DNA of 64,000 bases from Rotaria socialis (taxonomy: Eukaryota; Rotifera; Eurotatoria; Philodinida; Philodinidae): positions 1 to 64,000 of the forward strand of contig CAJNYU010000032.1 in the NCBI GenBank assembly GCA_905331475.1. The letters run 5' to 3'. How positions within the stretch are numbered: position 1 is the first letter of the stretch; each line of letters starts with the position of its first letter. The position numbers and the translations under genes were made by a program. The notes below the pieces were generated by a model. It did not search any database. It was not told where the DNA came from and saw only the letters and a program-made list of their open reading frames with translations. Positions 21,293 to 34,175 of this stretch are shown here, in pieces.

Positions 21293-24258
21293 AGGGAGAC
21301 GACTGTACATATGAATGTATGAGACTGAGTGAGAGAAAAACGGGTGCGTACTTCAATTTAATACCATATCTCTATCGTTATGCATCCCTCATTTTCTCTC
21401 CATTACCTTTCTCTTTACGAAACGTACGTATACATATACGAAATATAAATCTGACCACATACACACATACAATTACATCAGGGACGTTATTGAGAAAAAA
21501 AAGAATGCACATAGGTAGAAAGTAGAAAAAAAAACGAGTCAAAATATGATTATCAATATTCTATAATATTGATTACCTTTTTTTCCTTCTACGTTTTCGA
21601 TGAATGACGACCACAAAAAATAAGCATAGGCTACTGTTTTTTCTTTATTGGCGATACAAAATCGTTGTCTTGCTTTTGGGTGATCAGTCGTTTTTCTTTC
21701 ATTTTTTTACTTGTGGTTAAATGTATATTCGATGAGAAGAATTGCCAATCTATTTATAAACCAATCTATTCTTTATTGAATATTATAGAAAAACATCATT
21801 GATCATTTTTCGTTACAAAGCATATATTGTATTCAAATGTATTTTGTTTGATGTGGTCGACTATATTTTTCTTTTTAGTTTCACTGTTGCGTTTTTGTCC
21901 GTATTGTACTAACAATCAACGATAGAAAAATTAAAGAGAAAAACATTCATTATTGACATCCGTAAATAAATGTTTACATAAGTACAAAGAAAGTCTGATT
22001 TTTTATTAAATATTCTCACTTAAAGAAAACTCAGTTACACACCCTAAGTACGCATTATTCTGTACACCAAATACTTGCACATAAAAAAAACGTCAAATCT
22101 GTACGTGCTGATCCGTTTTGCCGCTTGATGATTATTATTATTTGAAAAAGATATCAAGTTTAATTGATGCTAAATACGGTTTTCTTTTTGGTCTAAAAGT
22201 GTCAGATCGATAGTGAAATCTTACAATCATAAAGCTAGAGAAAAGATAATTATTCATATGAAATTGTGTTTCGAAAGCCTAGATTCAAGGCCAGAGCATT
22301 AATTGCATAATTACAATGAAATGTTTTGCTTAAGTTAAATTTTGGATAAATTGTGTCTAAATAGTATGTAATCGCCAATTTTTTTTCAACAGGAGAATAT
22401 TTTTCGTAGATAAACATCAATCATACTTTATACAATATAATGTTTTAGACAACATATTTTCGTGTTTGATTCATATTAATCTGAAAACCATAATCGAAAG
22501 ATAATCAATCTTGATGAGAAATAAGCTAGCCAATCAGAAAAGCGAATGTCGAAATATTTTTTGCATACTTTTTTGTGCTAAAATTGACATTTGAAATCAT
22601 TCATTATAATATTCATTTCAAGATGCAACAAAAACAAAAGCATGAATCGTAGAGCACACAAATAGCTAGTTCTTAACTAGTCAAAAGAACGCTCATTTTG
22701 TTTTAACGCGAACATTCATCGGCGTTTTAGGACCTAGATGAGTGAGAAGAAAAAAAAGAGCAAACAGTATTTTCTACATTATAGTCAGATTTATTCGACT
22801 TTTTTTGCAATCACGAATGATTGATTCTTGTTAACGTCACAAATAGACTTAGTCCTTCGTCAACAAGGATTATTCTTGAATGATTTTAAAATGATATTTT
22901 ATCAAAGATGATTGACATAAAAAAAAAGCCTACGTGCAGTTTATTATTTACAATGAATATCAAGGTACATTATGTTAGAATTTAAAAAATCGACATAATA
23001 TCATAAATAATCATATATTAACTTATTTAAAGAGAAATAAAAAAGATCAACATTCAGCTTAGATAATTATCGGTCCAAATGAGATAAATAATCTTATATA
23101 AATTGAACTGCATTACAATCGATGGGTCATAATAAGCGAATCTATATTTGTCTTTTCTTTATCAATTTGATATTCTTTAAATTTTTCTGATATATCGTGA
23201 AATTATTTGAAACTGATTTGTAAATTGCATAGAAAACTAATTTAAAAAGGCATATAAGTTACAGTAAATTTCTATGTAGTACACTCAACATGACAACCAC
23301 GACACGAAAAAACCAGACGGTTTTTTCTTTTCAAGTACATTAACGAAAATTCGTCCTTCACGTGTAGTTTAACAGCTTTACTTATGCAACATATTCCAAG
23401 AAATCAAATGTACAATAATCGTTGATAGAGGTTTTCAATGCCTATTTATTCTTCAGCTTTGAACGTTTGTGCCTTATAACTAGATAGCGATAAATACAAT
23501 TACAGACTCTTAGTATGAAATAATATCAAAACTTGTTGATTGTTTCAATCAATTAAACTGTACAATCTGTTATAAAAACGAAAGATTTATTTAACTGAAA
23601 ACATTCATATGCTCTAAAAATCAATGGATGCAAAACTGAACACCCTATTTTTACACGATGACATTGAATTTTCGTGCGATCATCAGCGCGAAAAATTGAA
23701 TCAAAGTAATTTCTTAAAAAGATCTTGTCTGGTCTGGTCTCGCTATCGCTAGTGAATGATAACTCTATTTCCATTGGTCAATCAATCTATCCAATCATTA
23801 GACACAATTGTTCCTCTCTCATGGTGGTAATTAAAAATTAAGCTAGTGGTGTATTAATCAATCATCTTGTTCTTTGTATCCTCAATAGAAAAAAATTCAT
23901 TCTTCCTACAATTGTTATTTGTTTATCGAAAATTTTTGTAAATATATCTCATTGATCGTAATCATTGTTCTTCAACATTCCCCAGCTGTTACTATCGAAA
24001 GAAAACAAAGAAGGAAAAAAGAGTTGTTTATTCTTTCCTTTTTCTAACATTGCTTTTTTTCGTTCGTTCGATCGCATGGTGTAATCAACTTGACAAAGCA
24101 AAAGAAAATATTTCCCTTTTACTTTTTCAGATATTTATTTCCGGTCAATGTTGGACTTATTATTATCAATATGATCCGACAAACAGACCGTTTATTATTA
24201 TTATTTATTAAATATTTCTAATCATTTTTTGTTCTTTCTAAAAATATAATCGGCGACA
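21077..24258. other. 3.2-kb intergenic region upstream of MED13
   Basis: A (GA)n microsatellite lies at about 21260-21292. The rest is AT-rich without a recognisable gene. The frames at 21208-21525 and 23553-23774 look like chance. Regulatory sequence for MED13 probably lies here, but no element can be named. Confidence 0.45.
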
Positions 24259-27200
24259 ATGAGTGCACCTTGCAGTCTTGAACATTGTCATACAAATCTT
24301 TTTGCTCTGGTATTATCTTGCTTTTTATTGCGTCAGCAATATACACATATTTTTTTTTCGTTTTTTAGCAAAGTTTAAATGATATGAAATGGAAATGTTT
24401 TCGTCGTTCATTAAACTATCGGTTAGAACCAAATCATTATAAAGATCCTGTTTTAATTGCCTATTGGAATGCTCTACGTGCTGACACATTATGTGCATGG
24501 AGACGTGTGTTAACTGATGATGGACAAAAAACTGAAAAAGAACTTTGGTTATTTGGAATCAATGAAGATTTACCATCGGAATTACCTAATTTACGACGTA
24601 AGAAAATTGATGATGAACGATACATGAAATGTTTTGTATTTTATTTCTATTCTAGCAATGAATCAAGCCAATGGGTCATGGAATGAAAATGCTTTATCAT
24701 ACGATTGTCGATCAATGCTATTTAAAGCACTACACAATATGATTGAAAAGTAAGATTAAAAATACAAGAATCATAGGAAAATAATATAAATGTTTTATTT
24801 CTTGTGATTAGATATCTATTGTCAAAAGGTTTTGCTCGATTGAATAAATGGTTTGTTTTACCCATCAATGATCATTCTGATGTTAAAGTGCCAAATTTTT
24901 CATTTAATTTCACTTTTTTTCTTCATGGAGATAATAAAGTTTGTGCAAGTATTGATGTCCAAAGACATCGATATATTTATAATTTAACCAGTAAAGATCT
25001 TGATAAAACTTCACCATCAAATGGTAAGAAAAAAATTAATTTTCTTTTTTCTGGAATTTTATTTCATTTTCTTCTCGTATTTTTAGTCATTTTGGCACCT
25101 TATGGTATCAGTGGAATGCTTAATGGTCCTGTTAGTAGAGATATTGATTTAAATTTATTACGTGAAAATTGGGAAAGAAATTATTCTGTTCGACATATTG
25201 ATGGCTTGCCAGATTTTGTTGAAGTTACTGTTGGTAAGTTTAAATGATATAGTCTTTTTCTAATATTCTATTCATCCATCATGAAAAATAAATTATGTCT
25301 TATAGGTAATATTCGAATGTTTTATCCAACATGTTATGTATATAAAATTGCTTCAAATAATGATGCAATAACTTCAAGTAATGAAACAACTCCACCAACA
25401 AAAAAAGCAGATTTATCTTCAATGAAAAAATCAAAAATTCCAACATCATTAACACCAACAACTCTACCACCACCACCACCACCACCTCCATCAACAACAA
25501 CAGCAATGAATTCACCACTAGATTTATTATCAAATAATAATAAAAATGAAAGCATGCTTATAAAAAATTTAGCCAATCAATTATTAATTAGTGCTCAACG
25601 AAATAATTGTATTGATATTGAAAAAAAGTATGTTGTAATTTCACAATAAATCATATGTAAATATTTTTTTGGTGTTCGTTTAGACAAGATACAAAATGTT
25701 TATCAATAAGTGACCCAATGAATCGTCGGATATGTCGATGTCATCAATGTTTAACATCAACAAATCGTCTATCGGCATTCATTCCATTTCATCGCCGACC
25801 TTCAACCACTCCACCTGTTCTATCTGATCCGTCCTCTATTCGAACTAAAGTTGAATCTATTAAAACTGAAAATACAATTGAATCAAATGAAAATACAAAT
25901 ACATTAATACAAAATGATGCTTTAGTTTCACAATCAACATCATCACCCGCAGTAAATAATCCTATTGCGTCGAATCAACAAACAACCAATGACAATAAAA
26001 ACGAATGGACAGCATCAACGCCGAATAGTGTGAGTATTAGTGGTCCACCGTCAGTACTTGCACCAATAACGAATTTAAATTCTGTACAAACCAATTCTCC
26101 TGCGCCAACATCGACAACATCCAGAGGTTTAAAACGTTCGGCTACCATGGCATTTGATGATTTATCAATTGTCGAAGATGACGAAAGAGAACAACATAAA
26201 CAAACCTATGATTTTAATCGAACAGATAATTTTCTACAATTACCATTAAAACGTTTTCGTGCTGATACAAATTCAATAATAAATAGTATACAATCATCCT
26301 TAACAATAAATAATTTATCATCATCATCATCATCATCATTGATAACAACTGATCATCTTTATCGACATGGTCAACCAACTCCACCGAGTCCTAGTCATTT
26401 ATTATCTCGAACAGATCCATATGAATTCGGTGATGATGAAGATGCAATATCTCGACTTAATTATCCGCCATCAACTCCAACCAGTAATATTCGTCAAAAT
26501 CAAACATCATTTAATACAATGGATGGCCCATCGATAACTGATCTTGATACGATTATTGATTCACATGATACCAATGAAAATAAAAATATGAATTCAAATG
26601 TTCTTTCACATATTCTTTCCAATGGTGGTGTTAAATCACCTATGCGTAAAGAAAATTCTCTCATATATCCAATTCTAGCAGCGTCACATTCTCTATCTAC
26701 TACTACTAATGGCAATACATTTCCTGTGAATAAATCACTCAATGGAGGTAATTGTTAACTCAATCAGCTATTCTATTTTTGTACTATTCTATGAACTAAA
26801 CTTATAATTCAAATTTTGTCTTTTACTTTTGTAGTTTTTCATGAATTAGAACAAATTTACAACACTCCACCGGGTTCATCTTCATCCGAAAAACTTCAAG
26901 CATTACATTCACCATATGCAATCATGGTTGATAGTGTTAGTAGCGCTGCAAACACATTCGATATGCTCAATCAATTTAGTCAAGAATCTATCATAGCTCC
27001 ATTTGAATCCATAACTGTTGAAGATCATTCATCTTATCGTCCATTGAAAAAATCTCTACATGCAAAATCAATCAAACGTTATGAACCATCAAAATTATTT
27101 TGCATATCAATATCAACTCATCATAAACCTATTAAACATTGGAAACGAACGCTAACAACCAACGATTATTCATCGAGTCCATTCAATAATCAACAGATGA

Positions 27201-30200
27201 TTCGACAACAACAAACTCCACGTTCATCAGATATCCGCAATACATCAATGTCAATATCAAATGTTCCAACACCAACCATGTACTCGCCTATGAATAATAA
27301 TCCATCGATACGTTCAACTGATTTGCAATCATCACCATTTCCAATACGATCTGTTGGAAGTGTTCAAGCTTTAAATAGTCCAACGACTTATCCACAGTCA
27401 ATAACTATAAATCAACCAGAAGTTGATTCATTATTATTTAATGTTTTACTGAATGATAGTATATTAAATTTTTTTCGTGATATGAATTTTGATTCATGTG
27501 TTTTATGTGCATGTACACCAAATGAATTGAGTATACGTGGAATCGATTCAACAATCTATTTGGAAAAACCACGTGATTTTCTTAAGCCATCGGCGACACC
27601 AACATCAGCCGGCGCACAAAATCAGCCAACACATTCACCATTTCATCCTCATATGTATCCACATCAACAATCTTCGTATCATATGCATCCACATTCTTCT
27701 CTATATGCTCAACCACAGCAGCAGCAGCAGCAACAACAACAACATGCCATTCCATCAACCAATAGTCATAGTCATCATACTCATAATTCATGCTCGTGTG
27801 GTTTTTCAGCTGTTGTTAATTTACGTTTAAGTTATTCATCTGGTTTATTCTATGAAGATGAAATTGAAATAACAGGAATTAAGGCTGATGTAAAATATCG
27901 TACATCAACTGATCATTTACCGGTTAATTTATTAGAATTAATTGAACGTAAAGAATGTTTACCATCGCCGTTTGATTATTTTATTAATAAAAATATTCAA
28001 ACATCAATTTCAACTAGAAAAAATGATCAAGATATTACACAAATATTAAAACAACCTGTATATCAATGTAAGTTAATCTAGATCATGAAATACAAAATTT
28101 GACATTTACTTTAGAAATATGAAAATAGATTTTTTTTTGCTAAATTTTGATATTTATTTAGATGAAAATTTGGCATGTCGTGCAGCCATTGAACAATCTC
28201 GAAATGTTGTAAATAATTTAATGCCTGACGATCTTGATAAACATCATTGGTTACATCAATGGTCATATTTAACTTGTAAGAAAAAATTCATTTCTCTCTT
28301 TCTCGTCATTCATCATGTATTTTTATTTAGCTCCACTTGATTCTGATCAACAACTCATCACTATGCTACGTTCATTACAACCATTGCTAGTTGATGCATT
28401 GAAAAAACGCAACGTTAATGGTTTATGGAGTACCATTGATGGTCCATTAACATGGAAATCTTTTCATCAATTATTATATGTACAAAATCAACATGTACAA
28501 CTTGAAGAACAAATCAGCGGACCACAACCAATTCCATATCTTCTCGCTGGTCTTGATCGTGAAGGGGTTATGTTAGCACCGTATAGTTTAAAATTTTGGG
28601 ATAAACTATGTCTGGAACCATATTCTAAAAATAAAGATATTGCTTATGTATGCGTTGTACCTGATAATGATTACGTTTGTTCAATGACAAAAACTTATTT
28701 TCGAGAATTATCTACACATTATGAACTATGTCGATTAGGTTTGCATAGGCCGTTATTGAAAGCATTTTCTGAGCAAGGCCTTTTACGTATACCTCAAACG
28801 AATAATGATTCAACACAACTTCCTAATGTTGATCAATGGTTTACAGATCATGAAACATCACATTCACTTGGAACACGATTGAAACTCTACGCTCAAACAA
28901 TAAAAGGACAACTATGTAAGTATATCAAATAATATGAATAATTTTTCAATTTCTTTTTCTTTACCAGTTAATCTATTGTCGACTCAACCATTTGATAATA
29001 CATTACTAGAAGAAGGAACGTCACGTCGTGATATATTTCGTAATCCGAATGATGTTTCCAATCCATCGTCTTCACTCGATCTACATTCATCAAATAATGA
29101 TTTAACAAATAGTGGCTATGCTCTTTCACCATCGTCAACACCATCGATAGCGCCAACAAATAGTCTTATAGCAAATAATATTTATACCACGGGATCGACC
29201 GCTACTGACGTTCTTAGTTTATCGTCGAATAATATGTCATCATTAACTAATGGTACATTTGTTAATGGCCATCAAGTCGACCCAGTTGATTTACAAGCAT
29301 TTGAATCATTTCATCAAGGTCGTACATCGAATGATGAACAATTTTTTATTGTTATCTATCTTATTGATACATTTCGATATGAGATAACGGCATCAATGAC
29401 CGATGAGAATGGAAATAATAATACTTCGATTGATGATAGAATTGATGCATATGTTAAAAAAGCAATTTTTCGTGCCTACATGGATCTCATTAAAGATTTA
29501 CCAGAGAAAATTTCAATCCGTGTTAATATACAGGTAAAGAAAGATTTTAATTATTTTTTTTTTGATTTGAAAAAAAAAACGCAATTTATTTTTCTTTTCA
29601 GATTATTCCATTTGAGTCAATAGTTAATCAACAAGTTGAATCTGATTCAGAATTACGTTTAACTCAGCTGAAACGCTTAGCATTCAATGTATATGGACAA
29701 TTGAAACGAACAGTTTCGTATACAACACGAGCAAAATCGTTGACTGGCTTTGGTCCAGCTGCATCCGAAGAAAAGATGCCAGCAAAAATTGTAAAGAAAT
29801 TTACTTGATATGATTGTTTTTTTAGTATTTATTTTCATGTTTAGGTTATGCAACTTTATACGCCAGCATATATACTCTCACCGAAAGCAGATTTTCGTTT
29901 TAAAGCTTTTGCTGACATAACAGAACAAACAAATATCAATGGGAGCATTCTATTTTGTTCCTATTGTTTATCTGATGATCAACGATATTTATTAGCGACA
30001 TGTTCAGACGATCGAGGAGAATTATTAGAAACTTGTTCAATTGATATTGAAGTACCTGATAGACATAGAAGAAAAGTACAACATGCTCGACGTATTGGTT
30101 TACGAAAATTATGGGATTTTATTATGCGTGTTGTTACAAGTACAACAATGCCGTGGAGAATTGTGATCGGACGACTAGGAAGGCTTGGACATGGAGAATT

Positions 30201-31409
30201 GAAAAGTAAGATCAAATTATTTTTGAAAAGAAAAGTTTAAGAAATTTTTTTGGTATTTTAGCTTGGGGAATAATTCTATCGAAAAAGAATCTTGTTCGTT
30301 GTGCAACATTAATACGAGATTCTTGTCCGATGTGTCATATACTACGTTGTCATGATCAACCAGTGATATTATCAGCATGTTTAATATCTATGGAAACACA
30401 TCCATCGCTAACAGTTCTACCAGAATCACTTGAACTTGGAGAAATACGAGGAACACAAGCACCGAATAATAATGCAACAGCAATGACAAATGGTGGTCAA
30501 GTATTAGATGATATTTCTGTGACACATATTTTGACATTACCAACATCAGCATCTGTACAAGTAAGATATTGATTGACATAAAAGAATTGCTTGATTTTTC
30601 ACTTATTTTATTCATTTAGCATGTGCAAACAATGCCACGACCTAATGATCATCGTTCTACTGTTGATAATGAAGATGATTTATTTAGTAAATTATTTGAA
30701 GATCTTGATCCTGAAGGTCCACCAAATGAAGCTTTCGATAATATAACATCACCAACACCAGTTGACCTGGAATTTTCATCAAACTATGCTGATATGAATC
30801 ATCATGGTAATACGCATGGTTTAGCAAGTGGACAACATCATCGATTGGGTAACTCTTCGAATGCTCATAATGATTATCATGGTAACCATCCATATGGCAC
30901 TTCTTCCAATGGTACAAATCTCAAATCGAATTCTTTTCAACATTTTGAATATGAAATCGATATGAATGATCATCCATCATTGCATCAACAACCTTTAGCA
31001 CTTGGTTTTTATGTATCGACAATAGGTACATTAAATCCGTTACCATTGTGGATGTTACATGGAAAACTAAATCAACGAGCGAATAATGCATGTAGTGTAT
31101 TTAAAGCAACGTTGCATGTTAGTGTACCGAATGCTCAACATTCAGATGATATGCTATTTGCTCAAAGTAATGATCAAAAATTAACACATCCATTAGATTC
31201 AAATTATACCTATGTTGTGCTCAGGTAACATTTTTGATTCGGAAGATTCTTAGTATTTATTTTTTTTTCTATTTAGATACGTCTTGGAATCCTATAATCG
31301 TCTATCATGGCTACTAATCGATGCAAAAACAAATGAACGTGCTAGTTGTTTACCTATTCATATCGAAACATTATTAAGATTATATCATGCTTTTGTCAAA
31401 TTTGTATGA
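24259..31409 (+). CDS. MED13: Mediator complex subunit 13 (MED13), 16 exons
   Basis: The first exon (24259-24309) reads [17 protein letters not shown] and joins at 24369 to [11 protein letters not shown]. This matches the start of the Med13 N-terminal domain (EDCHSNLFALADL..IKWRCF in animals), followed by CAWRR and KELWLFG. Sixteen exons give about 2,070 codons, close to the vertebrate length. Middle exons (25.3-27.8 kb) are Ser/Thr/Pro/Asn/Gln-rich with a His- and Gln-rich run near 27700-27750. The C-terminal exons hold the Med13 C domain (PYGISGML and DGLPDF earlier; [24 protein letters not shown] and [16 protein letters not shown] later), ending [11 protein letters not shown]13 links the CDK8/cyclin C/MED12 kinase module to core Mediator in the nucleus. 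A TPPSPS motif near 26390 resembles the FBW7 degron of MED13. The gene seems intact; its 3' end is duplicated in inverted orientation at 35512-36110. Confidence 0.93.
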
Positions 31410-33212
31410 TATTGAATTTATTGTTGCACGTTTGCTGTTTCATGCAATGTTGTTATTCTGTTTTCTCTCTTTTTTTCTGTGTCTTTTTTGTAGCCATATT
31501 GGCACGTCGGCGCAATCTTTATTTGTTTCTATTATATAACAGTAACCTTATTTCTTCGAACGTGTCTATCAGACAACGAAGAGAACCTATATGTGTATGT
31601 GAACTAAACCATTCTCGTATATCTTTTTTCGTGTTTTTTGCGCTCAGTTTTTCTCGAAAACAAATACATTTACATGAGTTGTTAACTAAATTTAAAAATC
31701 TGATCTGATACGTCTATATTACCTTGTACTTCTTGGTGGTCAAGATAAAAAAAAAGGGATGACTTGCACTGAATTTCTCGCTCTTTGTACAGGTGTATAT
31801 TTATTTTTAGTGTGAGCATTTCTACGAAATCTGTCTCTTGTTCTCTCTCTCGCTATATATATATATATATATATATATAACTATTTTCGTTTTTTCTCTT
31901 TTGCAATGTTCTTTGTTCGTTTCGTCTCGGATGATGAACATACAAAAGTGGCAATCCTTTTTATACGAAATTTATTTCCGTCAGCCCATATCTCCTAGAA
32001 CGATTATTCCTATTAGACAAATATATCAAAGATCGTTTAAAAAAAAAATGAACTACACCGATATTATACAATCGAACCAGACACATCTGTTTCTCTCATT
32101 CTCTTTTTTTTTGTTGGTTTTTTTTCGTTTTTTTCTGCGCGTGCGTAGCAAATCATGTAAACCCATAAAAGCATAAACTCACACTACAAATAAAAAAAAG
32201 AACGAATAGCAATTATTGAATTGTAGAAAAACTATCATTTATTTAATTGCAGTTAAACAAATATTGTTGCACTGGTAGCTCAGTTCATTGACGTATATAT
32301 TTTAATTGTATTGCATTATTTCCCATCGGAATATATTTCGTGATTAAAAAATTTCTCAGATCACTCTAAATCTCATCGATTAGATATGGTCACGTCTTAT
32401 TGTGACCCAAATAATAATCATTTAAAGACGAGTAAAATAAAGCATCTCTATTGACCATAGTTTACGATGAGCGGGCTCACATTTTTTTGCGTTATAGCTT
32501 TCTCCCTGGAAATTTTCTTTGCGACTTTGTAGACTGAATAAAGCATATCAAAGGCAATCACCTATTTTCTCCTTTATACCAATTTATTTTCTCTTTAGGT
32601 CCGAGCGTTTTTTTTTTTGCATTGATCTATTTTCATTTAGATGATATTGTTCAAAAATTTTTCATGCATCCAGGAACGATTGATGAGTGATAGGCAAACC
32701 ATGAAATTAGAAGCTATGAATGTAAAAAGTTACAAATTGAATAAGAAAGCCTTACCAAATCTAGCTAATAATATATTTTTTCCTGAAAAAAAAAGAATGC
32801 AAAACTGTTTCTCTCTAGTTTTGGGAGACTTTCTCTTTCAAATCTTCCCCCGCTATTCATTCTCACAGAGAAAATATGGATCTTTCTTTCAAGGAATCCA
32901 TGTTTCTTTCTTTTACAAAGTTAGTACCAAGTTCAACAAAAGTCACGGGAAAATATACATAATGAAATTTATAGGACAGGAATACAGATTTTTCGCTTTC
33001 ATAGCATTCACTACTATTCGACGTTATTTTAAACGTTGGTAGCAATAGCAATAAATCATGCGCAAAGCACTGACTAAACAAAAACGAACGAATTCGGTTC
33101 AATGTTACCAAGAGGTAAATGATCTTTACTGATCAAATACATATTGCGATGACGAAATCATGCGAGTTGATGGAAACACCGACTTGCCAGAGCAACAACT
33201 TTTTAAATATAT
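30664..33212. repeat. Inverted duplication, left arm (MED13 3' end plus flank)
   Basis: From the penultimate MED13 exon through the stop and about 1.8 kb downstream, the sequence recurs in reverse complement at 34176-36110. Shared landmarks include the 3' coding part, the flank word GACTTTGTAGACTGAATAAAGC at about 32524, and AATCATGCGCAAAGCACTGAC at 33055. The copies differ by many substitutions and several indels, and 32640-32870 has no counterpart. A (TA)n run at 31854-31879 lies in the downstream flank. Confidence 0.85.
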
Positions 33213-33640
33213 AAAGAGAAGAAAACGAAACTTCATGTGACTCAAAAGCAATGCATGCATTGATTATCTAAATGCTTTTATAGGAAATAGCTCTTTCATA
33301 TTTACTTTATGAAAAGTGTTGCTCTGGCAGATCGTTGTTTCCAACAACCCGCACAATTTCGTCATCGCAACATGTATTTGATCCGTAAGGATCATTTACC
33401 TCTTGGTAAGTTGTAATAAGCAATTTTTCTCGTTGATGTGTGGGGCGCGATATTTTTCTCGTTCTGACACATCGCGCTCTTTTCTTTCTCTTTTTTTTAT
33501 ACGTTTAGTGTAAGAACAAAACCGAACTCGCGCTCACTATCTCATCGAGAAACGTTGCTTATTACAACTTACCAAGAGGTANACGAAATCGTGCGGGTTG
33601 ATGGAAACATTGACCTGCCAGAGCAACACTTTTTAATAAA
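33101..33640. repeat. Nested short inverted repeats at the palindrome centre
   Basis: A block of about 90 bp, containing ACCAAGAGGTAAA, GATGACGAAATC and TGCCAGAGCAAC, occurs at 33107-33200 (forward), 33318-33413 (reverse), 33571-33635 (forward, with an N at 33582) and 34186-34290 (reverse). The four copies alternate in orientation, which predicts hairpins within a larger hairpin. No protein is encoded. Confidence 0.75.
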
Positions 33641-34140
33641 TAAAATGAAAAGCTACACTAGTCGATGATCTTGACTTCGATCTGTCCAGATGCTTATTTT
33701 TCTTGAATACCAGACAAGAATCTTTTTTCTTTTCCTTTCAATGATTCTTATTATATCTTAAAGAAAAATAACACGTGATGTTTTCTGTATAGATACTTAT
33801 AAATATACAGAAGTTTGAACATTGTATCTTTTTCTTTTCAGATGACTCGGACGAACTATAACAGATATATTTTTTAAATAGACAGTTTTGTTCAAGCGTT
33901 TTTCGCTTCTTTTTCTTAATTTTTTTGTAAGCGCTATGAGCGTATCGTATCTTTCCTTGCACATGTATTATACTTTTCTTGTATTTTTTGATTTCAAATT
34001 AAAATATAATAGGACCGAAAGCAGGCAATCGTGTGGATGCCTAAATGAAATTCATTGTATTGCAAGAATTTTTTCAAGAATGGCTAGGATTGTAAGAAAA
34101 CAAGAATCTGTCCAGAAAGACAAGTTCTGTTTTTTCAGGC

Positions 34141-34175
34141 NNNNNNNNNNNNNNNNNNNNNNNNNNNNNNNNNNN
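34141..34175. other. Assembly gap (35 N) in the palindrome spacer
   Basis: A run of 35 N lies exactly where the right arm of the inverted duplication begins. The order and distance of the two arms therefore depend on scaffolding. Confidence 0.95.

Noticed and set aside
21208-21525. 105-codon frame including an Arg/Glu run
   Set aside because: Created by a (GA)n microsatellite.
31346-32176. Frames downstream of MED13
   Set aside because: They overlap the MED13 last exon in another frame or lie in its 3' flank; the inverted copy shows indels that break the frames, so they are not conserved as coding.
32268-32290. CTGGTAGCTCAGTT, reminiscent of a tRNA A-box
   Set aside because: No B-box or acceptor-stem pairing follows; also part of the duplicated flank and not conserved in the other arm.
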